A DNA stretch of 64,000 nt from Pirellulales bacterium (GTDB lineage: Bacteria > Planctomycetota > Planctomycetia > Pirellulales > PALSA-1355), in the NCBI GenBank assembly GCA_022844125.1, contig JALHMI010000003.1:372001-436000 (forward strand), in the 5' to 3' direction. The notes under the pieces were generated by a model, which was not told the origin of the DNA, did not search any database, and saw only the letters and a program-made list of their open reading frames with translations. Positions 28,069 to 37,193 of this stretch are shown here, in pieces (position 1 is the first letter of the stretch; every line of letters begins with the position of its first letter). The translations under genes and the position numbers were made by a program.

Positions 28069-30726
28069 ATGGAGAAATCCGGAAGTTTCGCGCGGAAGCT
28101 TAACACCTTTTTTGCGCGACACAGTTTCAAGGTCATCCTGGTAGCCATCTTCATGTTGCCGGTCTTGGGTCGCGGTGCGCGCAAGGCCCTGCAGAGCAAC
28201 GACAACGACGTGCACGACTGGCTGCCGTCAACCTACGAAGAAACCACGGACTTCAGTTGGTTTCAGGAGCATTTCGAAAACGACACGTTCGTGCTGATCA
28301 GTTGGGAAGGTTGCACGCTCGACGACCCCCGGCTGGAGTTGCTGGCCAGGAAGTTGGTGCCGCCGGGAGCCGATGAGCCCACACCCCACTTCGGCCCGCT
28401 ACCCAAACCGGAAGAAGACGACTCTCGCTGGTACGACGACCTGTTCTTCTCAAGCTGGTTGAACCGGCCCAAGAAGCACCTGATCGAAGGCCCGCTGTTC
28501 GCACATGTCGACACGGGGCAACGACTGCTCGACCGGCTGACGAGTCCGCCGATCAGCCTCTCGGAAGCCGAAGCCCTCAATCGCTTGAAAAAGCTGTTCG
28601 TCGGTGCGGACGGCGAGCAAACCTGCGCCGTTGTGACGCTCACCGATGTCGGCAAGCTGGATCTGCGACTCACCCTGGCCAAGATTACCGAAGTTTGCAC
28701 GGATGAATTGGGGCTATCGCCCGACCGCGTCAAGCTGGGGGGGCCGCCGGTGGACAACGTGGCGATCAGCGTCGAAGGCGAAAAGACCCTGCTGAGGCTG
28801 TTCATTCCAGCCGGCGTCGTGGGTCTGGCTTTGGCTTTCTGGTGCCTCCGCAGTGTGCGACTTACGATCATGGTCTTTGCGACGGCGCTTTATGCCGGCG
28901 CGATTAGCCTGGCGATCGTGCATTACAGCGGCGGGGCGATGAACGCCATCCTCCTGACGATGCCCGCCGTGGTCTACGTGGCCGGCATCTCCGGTGCGAT
29001 TCACTTTGCCAATTACTATCGCGACGCGGTTGCCGAAGGCGGCGTCGAAGGCGCTCCCACCCGAGCCCTATTGCACTCCTGGCTGCCGTGCGTGCTGGCG
29101 GCTGGAACCACTTCGGCCGGCTTGTTCTCGCTTTATACGAGCGAACTGAAGCCGATTCAGATGTTCGGCGTGTACTCGGCGTTTGGCGTCCTTTCGACGC
29201 TGATGCTGTTGTTTCTGTTCTTGCCTTCCTGGATGCAGCTCTGGCCGATGAAGCCGCATAGTCTGCTGGACGGCGAACAGCCCAAGGCCGAGGACATCGA
29301 CCTGCCGGTCCGCTGGCGAAAACTGCTCAGCGGCGTCCTGAATAATCATCGCAAAGTGCTCGTGGCGCTTGGCTGCGTGATGTTGCTGTGCGGCTTTGGC
29401 CTGACGCGGATCAATACCTCGATCAAACTGATGAACCTGTTCTCGCCTAGCGCGCAGATCATCCACGACTACCGCTGGCTCGAGGACAAGCTCGGACCGC
29501 TCGTCCCGATGGAAGTGATCGTCAAGATCGACGCCGACAGCCCGCTGAGCATGCTCGAACGCATGGAGCTGATCCGGGACGTTCAGGAGGAAATGCAGAC
29601 GATCCAGCACATCGGAAGCACCATGTCGGCGGCCACATTCGCGCCGGAACTCGATCGCGGTGGATTGGGAAATGCCACCCGTGACGTCACAAACAAGAAG
29701 CTGCTGGAAAGCCGCGACGATTACCTGCAGAGCGATTTCCTAGCCGTCGAAGATGGCACGGAACTGTGGCGCATCAGTTGCCGCGTCGGCGCGCTGAACG
29801 ACGTTGACTACGGCGAGTTCAAGGAAGAGATCCGCCGCCGAGTCGAACCGGTGCTCAAGCAAGAGCGCGCAGCGATCCTCACCAGGGCGCGCGACATCGC
29901 GGATTTCCAGGCCAAGCGAGCCGCCCGTTCCGACCGCTTCAAAGACGTCGCGGAAAAGAGTGCCGCTCGCCTCGCTGCCCTGGAAAAAGCCGACCAAGAC
30001 TTCGGCATCGATTCGGTATACACGGGCCTGGTACCGGTCGTCTACAAAGCCCAGCGCGAGATGCTCAACGGTCTGGCCTGGAACTTCGTCACCGACCTGC
30101 TCACGATCGGCGCGGTGATGACGATCGTCTTCTGGGATCTCTCGGCTGGCCTGATCCTGCTGCTCCCCAGCATTTTCCCGATCATGATTGTGTTCGGCAT
30201 GATGGGCTGGCTGGGGGTGGTGATCGACGTCGGCACGATCATGACCCCCACCGTAGCGCTGGGGGTTTCGGTCGACGACGTCGTGCACTTCTTGATCTGG
30301 TATCGCCGCGGCCTGCGCGAAGGCAAGCATCGCAAAGGCGCGACAATGCTCGCCTACGAGGGCTGCGCTCGCGCGATGTATCAAAGCTGGGCGGTGCTCG
30401 GACTGGGCCTGGCCGTGTTCGCCCTCAGCTCGTTCGTGCCCACGCAGCGTTTCGGCGCGATGATGTTCCTGCTGCTCACCTGCGCGCTGATCGGCAACTT
30501 ATTCCTGATGCCCACCGTGCTGGTCAGTCCGCTTTCGTTCTTCTTTGGCCGGCGCTTGATGAAGCAGGCCAAGAATCCCTACCTGGGCGACAATCTGCCT
30601 ATCGAGGAGTTGCCCACTCCGGAGCCAGCCGCGCACCCCCACTTGCGCCATGACAACTCGCACCGGGCGCGCACCAGCAAATACGCGCCCTTGTTTGCGT
30701 TCATCACCCGGCTATTCGGCGGATAG
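28069..30726 (+). CDS. RND/MMPL-family transporter
   Basis: This is a large inner-membrane exporter of 885 residues with the RND layout. TM1 is near residue 20, then a periplasmic domain, then a TM cluster at about 235-390 (PAGVVGLALAFWCL, TMPAVVYVAGISGAIHFANYY). A second periplasmic domain is followed by a second TM cluster at about 670-830 (DVGTIMTPTVALGVSVDDVVHFLIWYRRG). The GVSVDDVVHF and SGAIHFANYY segments correspond to RND motif D helices. MMPL-type RND proteins move lipids or hydrophobic molecules. The neighbouring ketosynthase-like gene and desaturase make a lipid cargo reasonable, though inferred. Its last 15 bases overlap the convergent ketosynthase-like gene. Confidence 0.87.
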   Translation: MEKSGSFARKLNTFFARHSFKVILVAIFMLPVLGRGARKALQSNDNDVHDWLPSTYEETTDFSWFQEHFENDTFVLISWEGCTLDDPRLELLARKLVPPGADEPTPHFGPLPKPEEDDSRWYDDLFFSSWLNRPKKHLIEGPLFAHVDTGQRLLDRLTSPPISLSEAEALNRLKKLFVGADGEQTCAVVTLTDVGKLDLRLTLAKITEVCTDELGLSPDRVKLGGPPVDNVAISVEGEKTLLRLFIPAGVVGLALAFWCLRSVRLTIMVFATALYAGAISLAIVHYSGGAMNAILLTMPAVVYVAGISGAIHFANYYRDAVAEGGVEGAPTRALLHSWLPCVLAAGTTSAGLFSLYTSELKPIQMFGVYSAFGVLSTLMLLFLFLPSWMQLWPMKPHSLLDGEQPKAEDIDLPVRWRKLLSGVLNNHRKVLVALGCVMLLCGFGLTRINTSIKLMNLFSPSAQIIHDYRWLEDKLGPLVPMEVIVKIDADSPLSMLERMELIRDVQEEMQTIQHIGSTMSAATFAPELDRGGLGNATRDVTNKKLLESRDDYLQSDFLAVEDGTELWRISCRVGALNDVDYGEFKEEIRRRVEPVLKQERAAILTRARDIADFQAKRAARSDRFKDVAEKSAARLAALEKADQDFGIDSVYTGLVPVVYKAQREMLNGLAWNFVTDLLTIGAVMTIVFWDLSAGLILLLPSIFPIMIVFGMMGWLGVVIDVGTIMTPTVALGVSVDDVVHFLIWYRRGLREGKHRKGATMLAYEGCARAMYQSWAVLGLGLAVFALSSFVPTQRFGAMMFLLLTCALIGNLFLMPTVLVSPLSFFFGRRLMKQAKNPYLGDNLPIEELPTPEPAAHPHLRHDNSHRARTSKYAPLFAFITRLFGG

Positions 30727-31974
30727 CGCTAGCGCCACCGATTGCCCCATCAGCGTCTGGTTCAGCACCAGCGCGGTCTTGCGGGCCGTCATCGGTTCAC
30801 GCACCACGTTGATCGGACACTTCGGATCGGGACTTTCGTAGTTCAGCGTCCGCGGCACCTGGCCCGACTCAAAGGCGGCCAGAGTCGACAGAAGTTCCAC
30901 CGCTCCGCCGCCCGCGCCGAGATTGCCGAAATAACTCTTAGGCGCCGTGACCGGCACGTCCCCCAGAATCTCGAAAATCGCCTGGGCTTCGGCCTGATCG
31001 TGGAGCTGCGTGCTCAGGCCGTGGGCATTGACGTGCCCCACATCGCGCGGCGAAAGGTGCGCTTGCTCAAGTGCCTTGCGAATCGACGAGTGGATCGCCT
31101 GCCCCGAGACCGTTCTACCGGGCTCGCAGGCTTCGAATGTGCTCGCGAACCCCGTCAGCCGGGCGATGATTCGCGCTCCGCGTGATTCGGCCGAGGCTCT
31201 CGATTCAATCACAATCGCCGCGGCGCCTTCGCCGTAGACCATACCGTCGCGCCGCACGTCGAACGGCCGCGAGACGTCCGCCGGCTCGTCGGTTCGCGGT
31301 GAACACAGAATATCGTTCTCGCGGAACGCCCAGGTCATGGGATGGATGCGATTACCCGTTCCGCCCACGATCATCACGTCCGCGCCGCCGCGCTGAATGA
31401 TCCGCATACCCTCGGCAATCGCCAGCAGGCTGGAGGCTTCGGCCAGCACGATCGTGTTGTTCGTGGCCCGCGCGTCGTGCGCGATCGCCACGTGACAGGC
31501 CGGCATGTTCGGCAGGTACTTGAGCATCCACAGTGGAAACATCTCGCCCATCGTGCGCTCATCCCACTGGGCGTAATTGAACCGCCCGTCGGTAACGCAC
31601 GGACGAAACGCGTCGACGAGCTCTTGCGGTTCGACTTGCATCATGTCCGCGCCAAACACGACGCCATACCGCTCCGGATCGACCGAACCGATTGTAATTC
31701 CCGCTTGCTCCACCGCCATCTGAGCAGAAGCGAACGCGAGCTGGATGCTGCGCGACATCACCTTCAGGTTCTTGCGCGCAGCCACGTGCTTCTTAGGATC
31801 AAAGCCCACGACCTCGGCTCCCACGCGCACCGGGAACTCGGGCGTGTCAAACTCGCGCAGGCGACGCACGCCGCTCGCTCCGCTCTCGAGCGCAGCGCGA
31901 AACGCCTCGAACCCGATGCCGATGGGGCTCGCAGTTCCCACGCCCGTGATCACGATTTCAGGCGCGTCGGTCAT
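30712..31974 (-). CDS. Beta-ketoacyl synthase homologue lacking the catalytic cysteine
   Basis: The thiolase fold is complete (IVITGVGTASPIG, PERYGVVFGADM, DGMVYGEGAAAIVIE, VNAHGLST). Aligned by hand with E. coli FabF, without gaps around the site, the nucleophile Cys163 becomes Glu (LAEASSLLAI), His340 becomes Asn (KSYFGNLG), and the FGFGG loop near the end is replaced (NQTLMGQSVAL). His303 and Lys335 remain. It therefore cannot do a normal condensation and recalls the chain-length-factor partners of type II polyketide synthases, where Cys is also lost. Start ATG 31974 gives 420 residues; ATG 31989 is an alternative. Confidence 0.85.
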   Translation of the reverse strand: MTDAPEIVITGVGTASPIGIGFEAFRAALESGASGVRRLREFDTPEFPVRVGAEVVGFDPKKHVAARKNLKVMSRSIQLAFASAQMAVEQAGITIGSVDPERYGVVFGADMMQVEPQELVDAFRPCVTDGRFNYAQWDERTMGEMFPLWMLKYLPNMPACHVAIAHDARATNNTIVLAEASSLLAIAEGMRIIQRGGADVMIVGGTGNRIHPMTWAFRENDILCSPRTDEPADVSRPFDVRRDGMVYGEGAAAIVIESRASAESRGARIIARLTGFASTFEACEPGRTVSGQAIHSSIRKALEQAHLSPRDVGHVNAHGLSTQLHDQAEAQAIFEILGDVPVTAPKSYFGNLGAGGGAVELLSTLAAFESGQVPRTLNYESPDPKCPINVVREPMTARKTALVLNQTLMGQSVALALSAE

Positions 31975-32400
31975 CGCAGGAAAAATCATCGGGCAAGTGC
32001 TGTTGGTAAGTACGCCAAGTGGGATGAGCCACGGCTGACAAACGGCCGCCACCCTTCGTCCGATTACTTAAATAGCTCTACGCACAAAGTTTAGGTGAAA
32101 TAAATCGTATCGCTGGAGTTAGCACGGTACAAGCCGCGCAGTTAGGTTCGGTTATCTGGCTTTCCGGAATTGACTATTTTAACTCTCGAATTTAGTCGGC
32201 TGGCGACCGATACGAGAGGTAGTCGCTAGGATGCGCGTGTCGGCGCAATTTCTGCGGTAACTGCGGATCGCATCATGGAAGTCCTGTCCGGTAAGGACAT
32301 TACCGGCCCGCCCCACGGACACTCCCGGCGGTGCTGCACCGTTTGCACGGATGGCTTTTAGCTTTTCCAGTGTCTCGATTCGTTGCCAAAGGTTCTCCGG
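31975..32400. other. Divergent intergenic region, locally AT-rich
   Basis: It separates the ketosynthase-like gene (-) from the desaturase (+). Bases about 32065-32200 are clearly AT-richer than the surroundings. TTGACT at 32170-32175 is a good -35 for the plus strand, with only a weak -10 (TTTAGT 32191-32196, spacer 15). An antisense open frame at 32179-32451 runs into the desaturase and is not supported. I see no RNA gene. Confidence 0.35.
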
Positions 32401-33507
32401 ATGATTCAGCCCGCCCCGCAGCCGGCCTTTTCGTTGGCCGAAGCTCGCCACCTCGTCAAAGATCTGTTCACCCCCCGACCCTTGCTGTACTGGGCCGACT
32501 TTCTCGGCTCGGCAATCGGCGGCATGGTTTGCTTCGCCCTAGTCCGGCGCCGGCTCGAGCCGTTCTCCCTCGCACAGGGAATCGTCTTCGTGATCTGCTG
32601 CCTGCTGTTCTATCGGGCGGTACTGTTCACACACGAGATGACGCACCTGCGGCAGAACGAATTCCGCATGTTCCGCATTGTCTGGAATCTGCTTTGCGGC
32701 ATTCCGATGCTGATGCCCAGCTTCACCTACTACACGCACGTGGAACATCACATGCGCAAGTACTTCGGCACCGACCACGACGGCGAATACATTCCGCTCG
32801 GCACGCAATCCCCCTGGAACATCGCCTGGTACCTGTGCCAGCCGTTCTGGCTGCCCATTGCGGCCGTGATTCGCTTCATGCTGCTGACGCCGCTGACCTG
32901 GATCAGCCCCCAGATTCGCGATTGGGCGCTCAAGCACGCCTCTTCGATGATCATGGACCCGACCTACATCCGTCCGCTGCCGACGCGCAAGGTGCTCCTG
33001 ATCTTCCGCCTGCAGGAGCTGCTGTGCTTCCTGTGGTGCATGGGCGTGGCCACGGCCATGTACCTGGGCATCGTTCCGCCGCTAGGCTTTCTGGCGACGG
33101 CTTACTCGGTGAGCGTCGTGATTTTGTTCTTGAACGCCCTGCGTACGCTCGGCGCACATCGCTACACGAACGACGAAGGGCAGATGACGTTCGTCGAGCA
33201 GATGCTCGACTCGGTCAACTATCCGAACCGGCCGTTTCTCTCGGCACTCTGGGCGCCGGTGGGCCTGCGCTTCCACGCCTTGCACCACCTGTTCCCCTCG
33301 ATGCCTTATCACAACCTGGCCGAGGCCCACGAGCGGCTGATGCGGGATTTGCCGGCCGATTCGCCCTACCGGCAGACCGAAAGCCCCAGCCTGTTTGCGG
33401 CGCTCCGCGAACTGTATCGCAACGCCCGCGAAAACTCGGCCCGGTCGCGGGCCTACCGGCCGCTTCGGCACACGGGCCTCGGTGGCCAGAGCCTGAGTGC
33501 GAACTAG
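32401..33507 (+). CDS. Membrane fatty acid desaturase family protein
   Basis: This di-iron membrane enzyme introduces a double bond (or hydroxyl/carbonyl) into an acyl chain or related lipid. The three histidine clusters are HEMTH (about residue 80), HVEHHMRKYFGTDHD (about 117), and HALHHLFPSMPYHN (about 298). Several hydrophobic segments lie between them. ATG 32401 is taken; TTG 32383 is in frame. The protein has 368 residues. Its location beside a ketosynthase-like protein and an MMPL exporter suggests a specialised lipid rather than bulk membrane fatty acid, but that is inference. Confidence 0.9.
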   Translation: MIQPAPQPAFSLAEARHLVKDLFTPRPLLYWADFLGSAIGGMVCFALVRRRLEPFSLAQGIVFVICCLLFYRAVLFTHEMTHLRQNEFRMFRIVWNLLCGIPMLMPSFTYYTHVEHHMRKYFGTDHDGEYIPLGTQSPWNIAWYLCQPFWLPIAAVIRFMLLTPLTWISPQIRDWALKHASSMIMDPTYIRPLPTRKVLLIFRLQELLCFLWCMGVATAMYLGIVPPLGFLATAYSVSVVILFLNALRTLGAHRYTNDEGQMTFVEQMLDSVNYPNRPFLSALWAPVGLRFHALHHLFPSMPYHNLAEAHERLMRDLPADSPYRQTESPSLFAALRELYRNARENSARSRAYRPLRHTGLGGQSLSAN

Positions 33508-33537
33508 CAATTCGAGCCGTATCGGCCGGAGCCGTTC

Positions 33538-34314
33538 TCACTTCGTCTTTTCGGCCAGCGCTTTGGCGAGCTGTTCAAGGATCTTCGCGATCTCCTCGTG
33601 TTCTTCCTGCGAAGCCAGGATCACCAGCAGGTCGCGCAGCGGCACGATGCGAATCTTCTGCAGTCCCGGGGGCGCCAGCGGTCCGCCCCCCGATTGTTGT
33701 GGTGTGTCGCTAAGAAGCACTACCAGGGTCTGAGCGATTTCCTCCGCCTTGGCGTCCGGCACAACGAGCTTCGTAACATCGTAGGCTCGCACCTCGCGCA
33801 TCTCGCTGGCTTTGTCCTGAGTCGTGATCAGCAGGACGTCATCCTGGACGATATATGCCAGGTCAAGGTCGCTCAGCAGGATCCGCAAGGCGGACTTGAG
33901 AGGCAGTCTCTCCAGGCCGCGCGACACCGGCGTGTCGCTGCCCACTCCGGCATCCTCCAGAGCACGATTGTCGAGTTGGATCTCGATCTGGTGAAGGTCC
34001 TTCAGGAAGTTCATCGCGTCCTGCAGCGGCATATCAACGAACTCCATCCGCGTCGGCTGATCGAGCGCCTCCCGCACCCGCTCGTCGCTGCTCGCGGGCT
34101 TTTGCGGCTTGGGCGCGGCGGGCGTCTTCTTGGCAGCGACTTTAGCCGGCCCGGATGAAAACGGATCCGCCGCCTCCCCGTTCCCTTTCGTCTGCTCCCG
34201 TAGATCACCGAACGGATTGTCCTCCTGGGCATTCGCGGCAGGGACGTTCATCACCGCCAGTACCCAACAGATCATCGTCAGCAAAGCGACCGCGCGTGCG
34301 CAAGAGCGAACCAT
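33538..34314 (-). CDS. Secreted STN/secretin-N-like domain protein
   Basis: The protein has 258 residues with a signal peptide (ALLTMICWVLAVMNVPAANAQ), so it is exported. After a Lys/Pro-rich spacer to about residue 80, the sequence MEFVDMPLQDAMNFLKDLHQIEIQLD and PLKSALRILLSDLDLAYIVQDDVLLITT has the beta-alpha-beta pattern of STN/secretin short N-domains. A second alpha/beta unit (YDVTKLVVPDAKAEEIAQTL) resembles an N1-type secretin domain, but there is no secretin channel domain. Such stand-alone proteins occur in planctomycetes with unknown function. It ends 30 bases from the convergent desaturase. Confidence 0.72.
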   Translation of the reverse strand: MVRSCARAVALLTMICWVLAVMNVPAANAQEDNPFGDLREQTKGNGEAADPFSSGPAKVAAKKTPAAPKPQKPASSDERVREALDQPTRMEFVDMPLQDAMNFLKDLHQIEIQLDNRALEDAGVGSDTPVSRGLERLPLKSALRILLSDLDLAYIVQDDVLLITTQDKASEMREVRAYDVTKLVVPDAKAEEIAQTLVVLLSDTPQQSGGGPLAPPGLQKIRIVPLRDLLVILASQEEHEEIAKILEQLAKALAEKTK

Positions 34315-34589
34315 GGCAACCTCCCCTCGCTAAATGAAATGTGCGTTCCGCCACGCCCGCGGCCGGTTCCGATTGGCACCGCAGGGCCGTCAGCGGGCAT
34401 CCTAGCCGATTTGCGAAAAATCCAGCAACAAAGTGGGGGGGTAATTTCGAAACCCTGGCCGGAAACTTTTGTTGAAGGGGAGTGCCGATACTTAGTATAC
34501 TGGCGACCGATCAATGGGCGCTGATGTTATGCCAGCGTCCACCTGCTCGCCCGATACGCATGCCCCCTCAATGCAAGGAGTACCGAGTC
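34315..34589. other. Divergent intergenic region upstream of the DUF1501 gene
   Basis: No gene is seen. The stretch 34420-34500 is AT-richer and contains the candidate promoter annotated at 34472-34501. The leader between that promoter and the DUF1501 start is about 80 bases and shows no clear hairpin. Confidence 0.4.
34472..34501 (+). promoter_or_regulatory. Candidate sigma-70-type promoter for the DUF1501/PQQ genes
   Basis: TTGAAG (34472-34477) and TATACT (34496-34501) are separated by 18 bases and match the -35 and -10 consensus at 4/6 and 5/6 positions. Transcription would begin near 34508, about 80 bases before the DUF1501 start. The match is seen; use in this organism is inferred. Confidence 0.5.
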
Positions 34590-35900
34590 ATGCTGGAGTT
34601 CCTCACGGACCGCAGCTACCGGGACTGCGAAGGCACCACTCGCCGCGACTTCCTCAAAATCGGGGCCCTCGGCGCGGGTGCCCTCACCCTCCCGCAACTC
34701 CTCGCCGCCCGGGCGGCCGCCAAAGCCGACGGCAAGCCGGTCAAAAACACCTCGGTCGTCTGGCTCTGGCTCGCTGGCGGACCCACGCACGTCGAAACGT
34801 TCGATCCGCACATGCGCGCCCCGGTCGAGTATCGCAGCACCACGGGCGAAGTTAAGACTCGCCTGCCCGGCGTCACCATCGGCGGCACGTTCCCCAAAAT
34901 CGCCAGGTCCGCCAAGCGGATGGCCTTCGTCCGCTCGTTCGCCCACAACAACAGCGGCCACGTCGGCGGCACCCACTTCCTGAATACCGGTTACGACAAC
35001 CGCAACATCGACAACGGCGGCGCTCCGGCCCGCCCGTCGATCGGCTCGATCGTCGCCCGCGTCCGCGGCAGCAATCATCCGACCACCGGCATGCCCACGT
35101 ACGTGGCGCTCAACCGCATCCGCGCGGGCATCGATGGCCCCTCGTTCCTCGGCACGCCCTACAGCCCGTTCGATCCCAACGGCCAGGCGCTCAAGAACCT
35201 TTCTCTGGCCGTGAACGAAAAGCGAATCGACAATCGCCGCGTGCTGCTCGCCAGTCTGGACCGGATGAACAGCGACATCGATCGCTCGGGCGCCATGGAG
35301 GGTCTCGACCGTTTCGAACAACAGGCGTTCAACCTGGTGCTTGGTGGTGCTCCCGGCGCGTTCGACATCAAAAAGGAAAGCGCCAAGACGCGCGATCGCT
35401 ACGGCAAGGGTCTCGGCGAACAACTGCTCCGTGCACGCCGATTGTGCGAAGCAGGTTGCGGCTTCGTCACGCTCAGCTACAACGGCTGGGACATGCACAA
35501 CCAGATCAAGAGCCGGATGGAAAAGCTCAGCCCCTCGCTCGACCAGGCCGTGGCAGCCTTCGTCGAGGATATTCACGAACGGGGACTTAGCGACGAGATC
35601 ATGCTCGTCGTCACCGGCGAATTCGGCCGCACCCCCAAAGTCAACAAAACCGGCGGTCGCGATCACTGGGCCCCGCTGAGCACGCTGGCAGTTGCCGGCG
35701 GCGGACTCAAGATGGGCCAGGTTGTCGGCGAATCGATGCCCAAGGGCGACGCCCCGCGCACGCCCGCCATCCGCCCGCAGGATCTGATGGCCACCGTGTT
35801 CCAGGTGCTCGGAATCCCGCGCGAGACCCAGTTCATCAACACCGCCGGCCGCCCGGTCTTCATGATCGAAGAAGGCCAGCCGATTGCCGAGCTGGTCTAA
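34590..35900 (+). CDS. DUF1501 family protein, Tat-exported
   Basis: The start at 34590 has AAGGAG 9 bases upstream. The N-terminus holds a twin-arginine leader (TTRRDFLKIGALGAGALTL), so it is exported folded. The body has the DUF1501 features VWLWLAGGPTHVETFDPH, KRMAFVRSFAHNN and GEFGRTPKVN followed by RDHWAPLSTLAVAGGGL; the fold is related to alkaline phosphatase/sulfatase. Its 436 residues are normal. Its biochemical role is not established. DUF1501 genes usually pair with a cytochrome-DUF1549-DUF1553 gene; here it precedes a PQQ-propeller gene instead. Confidence 0.9.
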   Translation: MLEFLTDRSYRDCEGTTRRDFLKIGALGAGALTLPQLLAARAAAKADGKPVKNTSVVWLWLAGGPTHVETFDPHMRAPVEYRSTTGEVKTRLPGVTIGGTFPKIARSAKRMAFVRSFAHNNSGHVGGTHFLNTGYDNRNIDNGGAPARPSIGSIVARVRGSNHPTTGMPTYVALNRIRAGIDGPSFLGTPYSPFDPNGQALKNLSLAVNEKRIDNRRVLLASLDRMNSDIDRSGAMEGLDRFEQQAFNLVLGGAPGAFDIKKESAKTRDRYGKGLGEQLLRARRLCEAGCGFVTLSYNGWDMHNQIKSRMEKLSPSLDQAVAAFVEDIHERGLSDEIMLVVTGEFGRTPKVNKTGGRDHWAPLSTLAVAGGGLKMGQVVGESMPKGDAPRTPAIRPQDLMATVFQVLGIPRETQFINTAGRPVFMIEEGQPIAELV

Positions 35901-35963
35901 GAGCCCGCTCGCGACTCGACGATCAACGAGCCCGGAGCACTCGTGTTTCCGCAGGAGACTGTC

Positions 35964-37187
35964 ATGCCCCGCTTGTTCATCCCGGCCTTGCTGCTCTGCT
36001 TTACCATCGGCTCGCGCGTTCCTGCCGAAGACAACTGGCCGCGGCTTGGCGGGCCCAGTGGCTCCAGCCACACCACGGAAACCGGCCTGCCGCTCCAGTG
36101 GACCGCCGACCAGGTGCCGTGGAAAAGCGAGCTCCCGGGCTTCGGCCAGTCAGCGCCCTGCATCTGGGGTGACCAGATCTTCTTGACCACCGCGCTCGAT
36201 GGTGGCCGGCAGCGAATGGTCTTCGCCGTCGATCGTGACAGCGGCCGCATTCTTTGGAAGGACGTCTGCTGGACCGGCGAGCCCGAACCATCGCACGTGA
36301 TGAATGGCCACGCCTCGTCCACCTGCGCAACGAACGGCAAGGTGGTGATCGCGTTCTTCGGCCGCGGTGGGCTCCACGGCTACTCGCTGGATGGCAAACG
36401 TCTCTGGTCGCGCGATCTCGGCCGGTTCGAAGGCCCCTAGGGCACCGCGGCCAGCCCGATCTTCTACGACGACACCGTCATTCAGAACTGCGACAGCGAA
36501 TCGCCTGAGTCGTCGCTGCTGGCCGTCGATTGGCGCACCGGCGAAACCGTCTGGCAGACGCCGCGCGAGGTCATTCGCGGCTGGAGCACGCCAGTTGTGA
36601 TCGAATTGCCCCAGCGGGAAGAACTGATCCTCAACAGCCAGATCGGCGTGCGGGCATACGATCCTCAGACCGGCAAGGAACTCTGGTGGTGCGAAGGGTT
36701 CAATGGCCGCGGCGAGCCGATCCCCGCCTACGCCCATGGCCTGCTTTACGCGCTCAACGGCCAGCCAGGCGACATCTACTGCGTGCGCCCCGGCGGTTCC
36801 GGCAATGTCACGGCCACACATCGCGTGTGGAATACGAAGCGCCGCGCGGGCCGCGATCTGCCCTCACCCGTGGTGATTGGCGACTATGTTCTCGGCTGCA
36901 GCATGGCCGGCGTGCTGGTGTGCTACCACGCGAGCGACGGCGAAGAGCTCTGGAAAGAACGCATCGGCCCGAAGTTCTCCGCCTCGCCGCTGGTCGCCGA
37001 AGGCCACGCCTACTTCCAAAACGAAGAGGGGGGCACCGTCGTCATCGAGCCCGGCCCCGAACTGAAAATCGTCGCCGAGAGCAAGCTTGACAGCGCAAGC
37101 GATGAACTCTTCCGCTCGCAAATTGTCCCCTCCCAGGGCAAACTCTTCATCCGCTCCAACAAGTTCCTCTACTGTATCGGGAAGTAG
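35964..37187 (+). pseudogene. PQQ-like beta-propeller gene interrupted by an in-frame amber codon
   Basis: From ATG 35964 (GGAG 6 bases upstream) a secreted PQQ-like propeller is encoded: signal peptide LFIPALLLCFTIGSRVPA, then NWPRLGGPSGSS. The frame stops at TAG 36438-36440 after GRFEGP, then continues in the same frame with GTAASPIFYDD, VDWRTGETVWQTP, YDPQTGKELWW and SDGEELWKERIG through 37187. Related propellers commonly have GPWGTAASP here, so the TAG looks like a one-base change of TGG. Upstream and downstream halves both keep coding character, so the change is recent, a sequencing error, or read through. Confidence 0.8.
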
Positions 37188-37193
37188 CCACGC

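Noticed and set aside
32179-32451. A 90-residue minus-strand frame in the divergent spacer
   Set aside because: It runs into the desaturase and crosses the likely promoter; no homology-like features.
32331-33713. A 460-residue plus-strand open frame over the desaturase
   Set aside because: It overlaps the desaturase in another frame, and its Arg/Pro/Ala-rich translation shows no domain, while the desaturase frame carries all three histidine boxes.
34527-36071. A 514-residue minus-strand frame over the DUF1501 gene
   Set aside because: It is antisense to a clear DUF1501 gene, and its translation is the compositional mirror typical of high-GC third positions.
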